This document shows, in pieces, positions 50,041 through 63,174 of a DNA stretch of 64,000 bases (within the stretch, counting starts at the first letter, position 1; each line of letters opens with the position of its first letter). The DNA is from Dermacentor variabilis (lineage: Eukaryota > Arthropoda > Arachnida > Ixodida > Ixodidae), in the NCBI RefSeq assembly GCF_050947875.1, contig NW_027460412.1, forward strand, positions 124,001 to 188,000, in the 5' to 3' direction. A program made the translations under genes and the position numbers. A model generated the notes under the pieces. It saw nothing but the letters and a program-made list of their open reading frames with translations, did not search any database and was not told the DNA's origin.

Positions 50041-52089
50041 TACCAAAAGATGCATGTGCATGCTTAACAAGTGGTTTGGCACAAATCCACGCGCATGTGC
50101 TAAAAAGAGCAGATGGACGAGATTAGCACGTCGTTTGCTAGAAATCTACGTGCGCGCTCTGCCAAAAGCACCATTTTCATCCATACCTTGTGGTTTTGCA
50201 GAAAACAACATCCGCGTCTACCAAAAGATGCATGTGCATGCTTAACAAGTGGTTTGGCACAAATCCATGCGCGGGTGCTAAAAAGAGAAGCATGGGCGTG
50301 CTTAGCACGCCGTTTGGTAGAAATCCACGTGCGCGTTCTGCCAAAAGCACCATTTGCATGCACATCTTTGGGTTTTGCAGAAAACAACGTCCGCGTCTAC
50401 CAAAAGATGCATGTGCATGCTTAACAAGTGGTTTGGCACAAATCCACGCGCGGGTGCTAAAAAGAGCAGATGGACGAGATTAGCACGTCTTTTGGTAGAA
50501 ATCCATGTGCGCGTTCTGCCAAAAGCACCATTTGCATGCATATCTTGTGGTTTTGCAGAAAACAGTGTCCGCGTCTACCAAAAGATGCATGTGCATGCTT
50601 AACAAGTGGCTTGGCACAAATCCATGCGCGGGTGCTAAAAAGACCAGCATCGCCGTGCTTAGCGCGTCGTTTGGTATAAATCCACGTGCGCGTTCGGCCA
50701 AAAGCACTATTTGCATGCATATCTTGTGGTTTTGCAGAAAACAACGTCCGCGTCTACCAAAAGATGCATGTACATGCTTAACAAGTGGTTTGGCACAAAT
50801 CCATGCGCGGGTGCTAAAAACGAGCAGCATGGGCGTGCTTATCACGTCGTTTGGTAGAAATCCAAGTGCGCGTTCTGCCAAAAGCACCATTTGCATGCAT
50901 ATCTTGTGGTTTTGCTGAAAACAACGTCCGCGTCTACCAAAAGATGCATGTGCATGCTTAACAAGTGGTTTGGCACAAATCCATGCGCGGCTGCTCAGAA
51001 GAGCAGCATGGGCGTTCTTAGCACGTCGTTTGGTAGAAATCCACGTGCACGTTCTGCCAAAAGCACCATTTGCATGCATATTTTGTGGTTTTGCAGAAAA
51101 CAACGTCCGCGTCTGCCAAAGCTGCATGTGCATGCTTAACAAGTGGTTTGGCACAAATCCAAGCGCGGGTCCTAAAAAAGCAGCATGGGCGTGCTTAGCA
51201 CGTCGTTTGGTAGAAATCCACGTGCGCGCTCTCCCAAAAGTACTATTTGCATGCATACCTTGTGGTTTTGCAGAAAACAACGTCCGCGTCTACCAAAATA
51301 TGCATGTGCATGCTTAACAAGTCGTTTGGCACAAATCCATGCGCGGGTCCAAAAAAGAGCAGCATGGGCGTGCTTAGCCCGTCCTTTGGTAGAAATCCAC
51401 GTGCGCGTTCTGCCAAAAGCACCATTTGCATGCATATCTTGTTGTTTTGCAGAAAACAACGTCCGCGTCTACCAAAAGATGCATGTGCATGCTTAACAAG
51501 TGGTTTGGCACAAATCCATGCGCGGGTGCTAAAAAGAGCAGCATGGCCGTGCTTAGCACGTCGTTTTGTAGAAATCCACGTGCGCGTTCTGCCAAAAGCG
51601 CAATTTGCATGCATATCTTGTGGTTTTGCAGAAAAGAACGTCCGCGTCTACCAAAAGATGCATGTGCATGCTTAACATGTGGTTTGGCACAAATCCATGC
51701 GCGGGTGCTAAAAAGAGCAGCATGGGCGTGCTTAGCAAGTCGTTTGGTAGAAGTCCACGTGCGCGTTCTGCCAAAAGCACTATTTGCATGCACATCTTGT
51801 GGTTTTGCAGAAAACAACGTCCGCGTCTACCAAAAGATGCATGTGCATGCTTAACAAGTGCTCTGGCACAAATCCATGCGCCGGTGCTAAAAAGAGCAGC
51901 GTGCGCGTGCCTAGCACGTCGTTTGGTAGAAATCCACGTGCGCGTTCTGCCAAAAGCACCATTTGCATATATAGCTTGTGGTTTCGCAGAAAACAACGTC
52001 AGCGTCTCCCAAAAGATGCATGTGCATGCTTAACAAGTGGTTTGGCACAAATCCATGCGCGGGTCAAAAAAAGAGCAGCATGGGCGTGC

Positions 52090-53225
52090 TCAGCACGTCC
52101 TTTGGTAGAAATCCACGTGCGCGTTCTGCCAAAAGCACCATTTGCATGCATATCTTGTTGTTTTGCAGAAAACAACGTCCGCGTCTACCAAAAGATGCAT
52201 GTGCATGCTTAACAAGTGCTTTGGCACAAATCCATGCGCGGGTCCAAAAAAGAGCAGCATGGGCGTGCTTCGCACGTCGTTTGGTAGAAATCCACGTGCG
52301 CGTTCTGCCAAAAGCACCATTTGCATGCATATCTTGTGGTTTTGCAGAAAAGAACGTCCGCGTCTACCAAAAGATGCATATGCATGCTTAACAAGTGGTT
52401 GGGCACAAATCCATGCGCGGGTGCTAAAAGGGGCAGCATGGACGTGCTTAGCACGTTGTTTGGTAGAAATCCACGTGCGCGTTCTGACAAAAGCACCATT
52501 TGCATGCATATCTTGTGGTTTTGCAGAAAACAACGTCCGCGTCTACCAAAAGATGCATGTGCATGCTTAACAAGTGGTTTGGCACAAATCCATGCGCGGG
52601 TGCTAAAAAGAGCAGCATGGCCGTGCTTAGCGCGTCGTTTGGTAGAAATCCACGTGCGCGTTCTGCCAAAAGCACCATTTGCATGCACATCTTTAGGTTT
52701 TGCAGAAAACAACGTCCGCGTCTACCAAAAGATAAATATGCATGCTTAACAAGTGGTTTGCCACAAATCCACGCGCGGGTGCTAAAAAGAGCAGATGGAC
52801 GAGATTAGCACGTCATCTGCTAGAAATCTACGTGCGCGCTCTGCCAAAAGCACCATTTGCATGCATACCTTGTGGTTTTGCAGAAAACAACGTCCGCGTC
52901 TACCAAAAGATGCATGTGCAAGCTTAACAAGTGGTTTGTCTCAAATCCATGGGCGGGTGCTAAAAAGAGCAGCATGGGCGTGCTTAGCACGTCATTTGGT
53001 AGAAGTCCACGTGCCCGTTCTGCCAAAAGCACCATTTCCATGCATACCTTGTGGTTTTGCAGATAACAACGTCCGCGTCTGCTAAAAGATGCATGTGCAT
53101 GCTTAACAAGTGGTCTGGCACAAATCCATGGGCGGGTGCTAAAAAGAGCAGCATGGGCGTGCTTAGCACGTCCTTTGGTAGAAATCCACGTGCGCGTTCT
53201 GCCAAAACCACCATGTGCATGCATA
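52090..53225 (+). repeat. Higher-order repeat, 1,791-bp shift, copy 1
   Basis: The markers gtccaaaaaagag, gaaaagaacg, gctaaaaggggcag, gttctgacaaaag, agatggacgagatt, cacgtcatctgc and gtgcaagctt recur 1,791 bp downstream. Parts of the series appear again around 54,954-57,900 and 59,963-60,900 at multiples of about 179 bp. Confidence 0.75.
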
Positions 53226-53880
53226 TCTTGTGGTTTTGCAGAAAAGAACGTCCGTGTCTACCAAAAGTTGCATGTGCATGCTAACAAGTGGTTTGGCACA
53301 AATCCATGCGCGGGTGCTAAAAAGAGCAGCATGGGCGTGCTTAGCACGTTGTTTGGTAGAAATGCACGTGCGCGTTCTGCCAAAAGCACCATTTGCATGC
53401 ATATCTTGTGGTTTTGCAGAAAACAACGTCCGCGTCCACCAAAAGATACATGTGCATGCTTAACAAGTGATTTGGCACAAATCCACGCGCGGGTGCTAAA
53501 AAGAGCAGCATGGCCGTGCTTAGCGCGTCGTTTGGTAGAAACCCACGTGCGCGTTCTGCCAAAAGCACCATTTGCATGCACATCTTTAGGTTTTGCAGAA
53601 AACAACGTCCGCGTCTACTAAAGATGCATGTGCATGCTTAACAAGTGGTTTGGCACAAATCCATGCGCGGGTGCTAAAAAGAGCAGCATGGGCGGGCTTA
53701 GCACATCGTTTGGTAGAAATCCACGTGCGCGTTCTGCCAAAAGCACCATTTATTTGCATGCATATCTTGTGGTTTTGGAGAAAACAACGTCCGCATCTAC
53801 CAAAAGATGCATGTGCATGCTTAACAAGTGGTTTGGCACAAATCCATGCGCGGGTGCTAAAAAAAGCAGCATGGGCGTGC

Positions 53881-55016
53881 CTAGCACGCCGTTTGGTAGA
53901 AATCCACGTGCGCGTTCTGCCAAAAGCACCATTTGCATGCATATCTTGTTGTTTTGCAGAAAACAACGTCCGCGTCTACCAAAAGATGCATGTGCATGCT
54001 TAACAAGTGCTTTGGCACAAATCCATGCGCGGGTCCAAAAAAGAGCAGCATGGGCGTGCTTCGCACGTCGTTTGGTAGAAATCCACGTGCGCCTTCTGCC
54101 AAAATCACCATTTGCATGCATATCTTGTGGTTTTGCAGAAAAGAACGTCCGCGTCTACCAAAAGATGCATGTGCATGCTTAACAAGTGGTTTGGCACAAA
54201 TCCATGCGCGGGTGCTAAAAGGGGCAGCATGGACGTGCTTAGCACGTTGTTTGGTAGAAATCCACGTGCGCGTTCTGACAAAAGCACCATTTGCATGCAT
54301 ATCTTGTGGTTTTGCAGAAAACAACGTCCGCGTCTACCAAAAGATGCATGTGCATGCTTAACAAGTGGTTTGGCACAAATCCATGCGCGGGTGCTAAAAA
54401 GAGCAGCATGGCCGTGCTTAGCGCGTCGCTTGGTAGAAATCCACGTGCGCGTTCTGCCAAAAGCACCATTTGCATGCACATCTTTAGGTTTTGCAGAAAA
54501 CAACGTCCGCGTCTACCAAAAGATGCATATGCATGCTTAACAAGAGGTTTGGCACAAATCCACGCGCGGGTGCTAAAAAGAGCAGATGGACGAGATTAGC
54601 ACGTCATCTGCTAGAAATCTACGTGCGCGCTCTGCCAAAAGCACCATTTGCATGCATACCTTGTGGTTTTGCAGAAAACAACGTCCGCGTCTACCAAAAG
54701 ATGCATGTGCAAGCTTAACAAGTGGTTTGTCTCAAATCCATGGGCGGGTGCTAAAAAGAGCAGCATGGGCGTGCTTAGCACGTCATTTGGTAGAAATCCA
54801 CGTGCCCGTTCTGCCAAAAGAACCATTTGCATGCATACCTTATGGTTTTGCAGATAACAACGTCCGCGTCTGCTAAAAGATGCATGTGCATGCTTAACAA
54901 GTGGTTTGGCACAAATCCATGCGCGGGTGCTAAAAAGAGCAGCATGGGCGTGCTTAGCACGTCCTTTGGTAGAAATCCACGTGCGCGTTCTGCCAAAACC
55001 ACCATTTGCATGCATA
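53881..55016 (+). repeat. Higher-order repeat, 1,791-bp shift, copy 2
   Basis: This is the partner of 52,090-53,225 in the same order. The match stops where copy 1 has gaaaagaacgtccgtgtc and this copy has gttgttttgcag. Confidence 0.75.
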
Positions 55017-58000
55017 TCTTGTTGTTTTGCAGAAAACAACGTCCGCGTCTACCAAAAGATGCATGTGCATGCTTAACAAGTGCTTTGGCACAAATCCATG
55101 CGCGGGTCCAAAAAAGAGCAGCATGGGCGTGCTTCGCACGTCGTTTGGTAGAAATCCACGTGCGCGTTCTGCCAAAAGCACCATTTGCATGCATATCTTG
55201 TGGTTTTGCAGAAAAGAACGTCCGCGTCTACCAAAAGATGCATGTTCATGCTTAACAAGTGGTTTGGCACAAATCCATGCGCGGGTGCTAAAAGGGGCAG
55301 CATGGACGTGCTTAGCACGTTGTTTGGTAGAAATCCACGTGCGCGTTCTGACAAAAGCACCATTTGCATGCATATCTTGTGGTTTTGCAGAAAACAACGT
55401 CCGCGTCTACCAAAAGATGCATGCGCATGCTTAACAAGTGGTTTGGCACAAATCCATGCGCGGGTGCTAAAAAAGCAGCATGGCCGTGCTTAGCGCGTCG
55501 TTTGGTAGAAATCCACGTGCGCGTTCTGCCAAAAGCACCATTTGCATGCACATCTTTAGGTTTTGCAGAAAACAACGTCCTCGTCTACCAAAAGATAAAT
55601 ATGCATGCTTAACAAGTGGTTTGGCACAAATCCACGCGCGGGTGCTAAAAAGAGCAGATGGACGAGATTAGCACGTCATCTGCTAGAAATCTACGTGCGC
55701 GCTCTGCCAAAAGCACCATTTGCATGCATACCTTGTGGTTTTGCAGAAAACAACGTCCGCTTCTACCAAAAGATGCATGTGCAAGCTTAACAAGTGGTTT
55801 GGCACAAATCCATGGGCGGGTGCTAAAAAGAGCAGCATGGGCGTGCTTAGCACGTTGATTGGTAGAAATGCACGTGCGCGTTCTGCCAAAAGCACCATTT
55901 GCATGCATATCTTGTGGTTTTGCAGAAAACAACGTCCGCGTCTACCAAAAGATACATGTGCATGCTTAACAAGTGATTTGGCACAAATCCACGCGCGGGT
56001 GCTAAAAAGAGCAGCATGGGCGTGCTTGGTACGTCGTTTGGTAGAAATCCACGTGCGCGTTCTGCCAAAACCGCCATTTGCATGCATATCTTGTGGTTTT
56101 GCAGAAAACAACATCCGCGTCTACCAAAATATGCACGTGCATGCTAAACAAGTGGTTTGGCACAAATCCATGCGCGGGTGCTAAAAAGAGCAGCATGGCC
56201 GTGCTTAGCGCGTCGTTTGGTAGAAACCCACGTGCGCGTTCTGCCAAAAGCACCATTTGCATGCACATCTTTAGGTTTTGCAGAAAACAACGTCCGCGTC
56301 TACTAAAGATGCATGTGCATGCTTAACATGTGGTTTGGCACAAATCCATGCGCGGGTGCTAAAAAGAGCAGCATGGGCGTGCTTGGTACGTCGTTTGGTA
56401 GAAATCCACGTGCGCGTTCTGCCAAAACCGCCATTTGCATGCATATCTTGTGGTTTTGCAGAAAACAACATCCGCGTCTACCAAAATATGCACGTGCATG
56501 CTAAACAAGTGGTTTGGCACAAATCCATGCGCGGGTGCTAAAAAGAGCAGCATGGGCGTGCTTAGCACATCGTTTGGTAGAAATCCACGTGCGCGTTCTG
56601 CCAAAAGCACCATTTATTTGCATGCATATCTTGTGGTTTTGGAGAAAACAACGTCCGCATCTACCAAAAGATGCATGTGCATGCTTAACAAGTGGTTTGG
56701 CCCAAATCCATGCGCGGGTGCTAAAAAAAGCAGCATGGGCGTGCCTAGCACGCCGTTTGGTAGAAATCCACGTGCGCGTTCTGCCAAAAGCACCATTTGC
56801 ATGCATATCTTGTTGTTTTGCAGAAAACAACGTCCGCGTCTACCAAAAGATGCATGTGCATGCTTAACAAGTGCTTTGGCACAAATCCATGCGCGGGTCC
56901 AAAAAAGAGCAGCATGGGCGTGCTTCGCACGTCGTTTGGTAGAAATCCACTAGCGCGTTCTGCCAAAAGCACCATTTGCATGCATATCTTGTGGTTTTGC
57001 AGAAAAGAACGTCCGCGTCTACCAAAAGATGCATGTGCATGCTTAACAAGTGGTTTGGCACAAATCCATGCGCGGGTGCTAAAAGGGGCAGCATGGACGT
57101 GCTTAGCACGTTGTTTGGTAGAAATCCACGTGCGCGTTCTGACAAAAGCACCATTTGCATGCATATCTTGTGGTTTTGCAGAAAACAACGTCCGCGTCTA
57201 CCAAAAGATGCATGTTCATGCTTAACAAGTGGTTTGGCACAAATCCATGCGCGGGTGCTAAAAGGGGCAGCATGGACGTGCTTAGCACGTTGTTTGGTAG
57301 AACTCCACGTGCGCGTTCTGACAAAAGCACCATTTGCATGCATATCTTGTGGTTTTGCAGAAAACAACGTCCGCGTCTACCAAAAGATGCATGTGCATGC
57401 TTAACAAGTGGTTTGGCACAAATCCATGCGCGGGTGCTAAAAAAGCAGCATGGCCGTGCTTAGCGCGTCGTTTGGTAGAAATCCACGTGCGCGTTCTGCC
57501 AAAAGCACCATTTGCATGCACATCTTTAGGTTTTGCAGAAAACAACGTCCGCGTCTACCAAAAGATAAATATGCATGCTTAACAAGTGGTTTGGCACAAA
57601 TCCACGCGCGGGTGCTAAAAAGAGCAGATGGACGAGATTAGCACGTCATCTGCTAGAAATCTACGTGCGCGCTCTGCCAAAAGCACAATTTGCATGCATA
57701 CCTTGTGGTTTTGCAGAAAACAACGTCCGCGTCTACCAAAAGATGCATGTGCAAGCTTAACAAGTGGTTTGTCTCAAATCCATGGGCGGGTGCTAAAAAG
57801 AGCAGCATGGGCGTGCTTAGCACGTCATTTGGTAGAAATCCACGTGCCCGTTCTGCCAAAAGCACCATTTCCATGCATACCTTGTGGTTTTGCAGATAAC
57901 AACGTCCGCGTCTGCTAAAAGATGCATGTGCATGCTTAACAAGTGGTTTGGCACAAATCCATGCGCGGGTGCTAAAAAGAGCAGCATGGGCGTGCTTAGC

Positions 58001-61000
58001 ACGTCCTTTGGTAGAAATCCACGTGCGCGTTCTGCCAAAACCACCATTTGCATGCATATCTTGTGGTTTTGCAGAAAAGAACGTCCGTGTCTACCAAAAG
58101 TTGCATGTGCATGCTTAACAAGTGGTTTGGCACAAATCCATGCGCGGGTGCTAAAAAGAGCAGCATGGGCGTGCTTAGCACGTTGTTTGGTAGAAATGCA
58201 CGTGCGCGTTCTGCCAAAAGCACCATTTGCATGCATATCTTGTGGTTTTGCAGAAAACAACGTCCGCGTCTACCAAAAGATACATGTGCATGCTTAACAA
58301 GTGATTTGGCACAAATCCACGCGCGGGTGCTAAAAAGAGCAGCATGGCCGTGCTTAGCGCGTCGTTTGGTAGAAACCCACGTGCGCGTTCTGCCAAAAGC
58401 ACCATTTGCATGCACATCTTTAGGTTTTGCAGAAAACAACGTCCGCGTCTACTAAAGATGCATGTGCATGCTTAACAAGTGGTTTGGCACAAATCCATGC
58501 GCGGGTGCTAAAAAGAGCAGCATGGGCGTGCTTGGTACGTCGTTTGGTAGAAATCCACGTGCGCGTTCTGCCAAAACCGCCATTTGCATGCATATCTTGT
58601 GGTTTTGCAGAAAACAACATCCGCGTCTACCAAAATATGCACGTGCATGCTAAACAAGTGGTTTGGCACAAATCCATGCGCGGGTGCTAAAAAGAGCAGC
58701 ATGGGCGTGCTTAGCACATCGTTTGGTAGAAATCCACGTGCGCGTTCTGCCAAAAGCACCATTTGCATGCATACCTTGTGGTTTTGCAGAAAACAACGTC
58801 CGCGTCTACCAAAAGATGCATGTGCAAGCTTAACAAGTGGTTTGTCTCAAATCCATGGGCGGGTGCTAAAAAGAGCAGCATGGGCGTGCTTAGCACGTCA
58901 TTTGGTAGAAATCCACGTGCCCGTTCTGCCAAAAGCACCATTTGCATGCATACCTTGTGGTTTTGCAGATAACAACGTCCGCGTCTGCTAAAAGATGCAT
59001 GTGCATGCTTAACAAGTGGTTTGGCACAAATCCATGCGCGGGTGCTAAAAAGAGCAGCATGGGCGTGCTTAGCACGTCCTTTGGTAGAAATCCACGTGCG
59101 CGTTCTGCCAAAACCACCATTTGCATGCATATCTTGTGGTTTTGCAGAAAACAACGTCCGCGTCTACCAAAAGATGCATGTGCATGTTTAACAAGTGGTT
59201 TGGCACAAATTCATGCGCGGGTGCTAAAAAGAGCAGCATGGGCGTGCTTATCACGTCGTTTGGTAGAAATCCAAGTGCGCGTTCTGCCAAAAGCACCAAT
59301 TGCATGCATATCTTGTGGTTTTGCAGAAAAGAACGTCCGCGTCTACCAAAAGATGCATGTGCATGCTTAAAAAGTGGTTTGGCACAAATCCATGCGCGGG
59401 TGCTAAAAAGAGCAGCATGGGCGTGCTTAGCACGTTGATTGGTAGAAATGCACGTGCGCGTTCTGCCAAAAGCACCATTTGCATGCATATCTTGTGGTTT
59501 TGCAGAAAACAACGTCCGCGTCTACCAAAAGATACATGTGCATGCTTAACAAGTGATTTGGCACAAATCCACGCGCGGGTGCTAAAAAGAGCAGCATGGC
59601 CGTGCTTAGCGCGTCGTTTGGTAGAAACCCACGTGCGCGTTCTGCTAAAAGCACCATTTGCATGCACATCTTTAGGTTTTGCAGAAAACAACGTCCGCGT
59701 CTACTAAAGATGCATGTGCATGCTTAACATGTGGTTTGGCACAAATCCATGCGCGGGTGCTAAAAAGAGCAGCATGGGCGTGCTTGGTACGTCGTTTGGT
59801 AGAAATCCAGGTGCGCGTTCTGCCAAAACCGCCATTTGCATGCATATCTTGTGGTTTTGCAGAAAACAACATCCGCGTCTACCAAAATATGCACGTGCAT
59901 GCTAAACAAGTGGTTTGGCACAAATCCATGCGCGGGTGCTAAAAAGAGCAGCATGGGCGTGCTTAGCACATCGTTTGGTAGAAATCCACGTGCGCGTTCT
60001 GCCAAAAGCACCATTTGCATGCATATCTTGTTGTTTTGCAGAAAACAACGTCCGCGTCTACCAAAAGATGCATGTGCATGCTTAACAAGTGCTTTGGCAC
60101 AAATCCATGCGCGGGTCCAAAAAAGAGCAGCATGGGCGTGCTTCGCACGTCGTTTGGTAGAAATCCACGTGCGCGTTCTGCCAAAAGCACCATTTGCATG
60201 CATATCTTGTGGTTTTGCAGAAAAGAACGTCCGCGTCTACCAAAAGATGCATGTGCATGCTTTACAAGTGGTTTGGCACAAATCCATGCGCGGGTGCTAA
60301 AAGGGGCAGCATGGACGTGCTTAGCACGTTGTTTGGTAGAAATCCACGTGCGCGTTCTGACAAAAGCACCATTTGCATGCATATCTTGTGGTTTTGCAGA
60401 AAACAACGTCCGCGTCTACCAAAAGATGCATGTGCATGCTTAACAAGTGGTTTGGCACAAATCCATGCGCGGGTGCGAAAAAGAGCAGCATGGCCGTGCT
60501 TAGCGGGTCGTTTGGTAGAAATCCACGTGCGCGTTCTGCCAAAAGCACCATTTGCATGCACATCTTTAGGTTTTGCAGAAAACAACGTCCGCGTCTACCA
60601 AAAGATGCATATGCATGCTTAACAAGTGGTTTGGCACAAATCCACGCGCGGGTGCTAAAAAGAGCAGATGGACGAGATTAGCACGCCATCTGCTAGAAAT
60701 CTACGTGCGCGCTCTGCCAAAAGCACCATTTGCATGCATACCTTGTGGTTTTGCAGAAAACAACGTCCGCGTCTACCAAAAGATGCATGTGCAAGCTTAA
60801 CAAGTGGTTTGTCTCAAATCCATGGGCGGGTGCTATAAAGAGCAGCATGGGCGTGCTTAGGACGTCATTTGGTAGAAATCCACGTGCGCGTTCTGCCAAA
60901 ACCACCATTTGCATGCATAGCTTGTGGTTTTGGAGAAAACAACGTCCGCATCTACCAAAAGATGCATGTGCATGTTTAACAAGTGGTTTGGCACAAATTC

Positions 61001-61029
61001 ATGCGCGGGTGCTAAAAAAAGCAGCATGG

Positions 61030-61855
61030 CCGTGCTTAGCGCGTCGTTTGGTAGAAACCCACGTGCGCGTTCTGCCAAAAGCACCATTTGCATGCACATC
61101 TTTAGGTTTTGCAGAAAACAACGTCCGCGTCTACTAAAGATGCATGTGCATGCTTAACAAGTGGTTTGGCACAAATCCATGCGCGGGTGCTAAAAAGAGC
61201 AGCATGGGCGTGCTTGGTACGTCGTTAGGTAGAAATCCACGTGCGCGTTCTGCCAAAACCGCCATTTGCATGCATATCTTGTGGTTTTGCAGAAAACAAC
61301 ATCCGCATCTACCAAAATATGCACGTGCATGCTAAACAAGTGGTTTGGCACAAATCCATGCGCGGGTGCTAAAAAGAGCAGCATGGGCGTGCTTAGCACA
61401 TCGTTTGGTAGAAATCCATGTGCGCGTTCTGCCAAAAGCACCATTTATTTGCATGCATATCTTGTGGTTTTGGAGAAAACAACGTCCGCATCTACCAAAA
61501 GATGCATGTGCATGCTTAACTAGTGGTTTGGCACAAATCCATGCGCGGGTGCTAAAAAAAGCAGCATGGGCGTGCCTAGCACGCCGTTTGGTAGAAATCC
61601 ACGTGCGCGTTCTGCCAAAAGCACCATTTGCATATATAGCTTGTGGTTTCGCAGAAAACAACGTCCGGGTCTACCAAAAGATGCATGTGCATGCTTAAAA
61701 AGTGTTTTGGCACAAATCCATGCGCGGGTGCTAAAAAGAGCAGCATGGGCGTGCTTAGCACGTCGTTTGGAAGAAATCCACGTGCGCGTTCTGCCAAAAG
61801 CACCATTTGCATTCACATCTTCTGGTTTTGCAGAAAACAACGTCCGCGTCTACCA
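61030..61855 (+). repeat. 12-monomer-shift repeat (2,145 bp), copy 1
   Basis: The markers cgttaggtag, acatccgcatctac, catttatttgcatgc, taactagtgg, catatatagcttgtgg and gtccgggtctacc recur 2,145 bp downstream. Confidence 0.82.
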
Positions 61856-62706
61856 AAGAGACATGTGCATGCTTAAGTGGTTTGGCAGAAATCAATGCGC
61901 GGGTGCTAAAAAGAGCAGCATGGGCGTGCTTAGCACGTCCTTTGGTAGAAATCCACGTGCGCGTTCTGCCAAAAGCACCATTTGCATGCACATCTTTAGG
62001 TTTTGCAGAAAACAACGTCTGCGTCTACCAAAAGATGCATGTGCATGCTTAACAAGTGGTTTGGCACAAATCCACGCGCGGGTGCTAAAAAGAGCAGATG
62101 GACGAGATTAGCACGTCTTTTGGTAGAAGTCCATGTGCGCGTTCTGCCAAAAGCACAATTTGCATGCATATCTTGTCGTTTTGCAGAAAACAGTGTCCGC
62201 GTCTACCAAAAGATGCATGTGCATGCTTAACAAGTGGTTTGGCACAAATCCATGCGCGGGTGCTAAAAAGACCAGCATGGCCGTGCTTAGCGCGTCGTTT
62301 GGTATAAATCCACGTGCGCGTTCTGCCAAAAGCACCATTTGCATGCACATCTTTAGGTTTTGCAGAAAACAACGTCCGCGTCTACCAAAAGATGCATGTG
62401 CATGCTTAACAAGTGGTTTGGCACAAATCCACGCGCGGGTGCTAAAAAGAGCAGATGGACGAGATTAGCACGTCTTTTGGTAGAAATCCATGTGCGCGTT
62501 CTGCCAAAAGCACCATTTGCATGCATATCTTGTGGTTTTGCAGAAAACAGTGTCCGCGTCTACCAAAAGATGCATGTGCATGCTTAACAAGTGGCTTGGC
62601 ACAAATCCATGTGCGGGTGCTAAAAAGACCAGCATGGCCGTGCTTAGCGCGTCGTTTGGTATAAATCCACGTGCGCGTTCTCCCAAAAGCACTATTTGCA
62701 TGCATA

Positions 62707-62765
62707 TCTTGTTGTTTTGCAGAAAACAACGTCCGCGTCTACCAAAAGATGCATGTGCATGCTTA
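62707..62765 (+). repeat. Satellite subunit A (58-59 bp third of the monomer)
   Basis: This is the first of three diverged subunits. It aligns to subunit C at about 43 of 56 columns with one gap, sharing gt-gttt, agaaa, c-acgt, cgcgt, ccaaaag and tgcatgc-ta in order. It carries the main length polymorphism of the array: ccaaaag gives 59 bp and ccaaag gives 58 bp. The older 60-bp period has therefore lost one or two bases here, which shifts reading frame at each monomer. Confidence 0.85.
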
Positions 62766-62825
62766 ACAAGTGGTTTGGCACAAATCCATGCGCGGGTGCT
62801 AAAAAGAGCAGCATGGGCGTGCTTA
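62766..62825 (+). repeat. Satellite subunit B (60 bp third of the monomer)
   Basis: This is the second subunit. Aligned without gaps to subunit C of the common monomer it matches at about 42 of 60 positions, including gt-gtttgg, aaatcca, gcg, gt-ct, agca--cat and tgc-ta. Its end is replaced by agatggacgagatt in a distinct recurrent variant (for example near 43,321, 50,110 and 62,096), which is one base shorter. Confidence 0.85.
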
Positions 62826-62885
62826 GCACGTTGTTTGGTAGAAATCCACGTGCGCGTTCTGCCAAAAGCACCATTTGCATGCATA
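62826..62885 (+). repeat. Satellite subunit C (60 bp third of the monomer)
   Basis: This is the third subunit, related to A and B as described in those entries. It contains the CACGTG palindrome (62847-62852) and the octamer-like ATTTGCAT (62873-62880). A recurrent variant duplicates ATTT here, giving catttatttgcatgc near 35,160, 39,090, 41,055, 53,750, 56,610, 61,443 and 63,588. Confidence 0.85.
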
Positions 62886-63174
62886 TCTTGTGATTTTGCA
62901 GAAAACAACGTCTGCGTCTACCAAAAGATACATGTGCATGCTTAACATGTGGTTTGGCACAAATCCATGCGCGGGAGCTAAAAAGAGCAGCTTGGGCGTG
63001 CTTAGCACGTTGTTTGGTAGAAATGCACGTGCGCGTTCTGCCAAAAGCACCATTTGCATGCATATCTTGTGGTTTTGCAGAAAACAACGTCCGCGTCTAC
63101 CAAAAGATACATGTGCATGCTTAACAAGTGATTTGGCACAAATCCACGCGCGGGTGCTAAAAAGAGCAGCATGG

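Larger units (their letters stand above)
62707..62885 (+). repeat. Reference 179-bp satellite monomer
   Basis: This near-consensus copy is given as a reference for the unit; the phase (start at tcttgt) is arbitrary. It divides into subunits A (62707-62765), B (62766-62825) and C (62826-62885). Features found in nearly every monomer are visible here: a 14-nt alternating purine-pyrimidine tract at 62749-62762, a CACGTG palindrome at 62847-62852 inside an 11-nt alternating tract (62847-62857), an octamer motif ATTTGCAT at 62873-62880, and another alternating tract at 62876-62886. It differs from the commonest form in having gttgtt for gtggtt in A and ttgtttgg for tcgtttgg in C. Confidence 0.93.
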
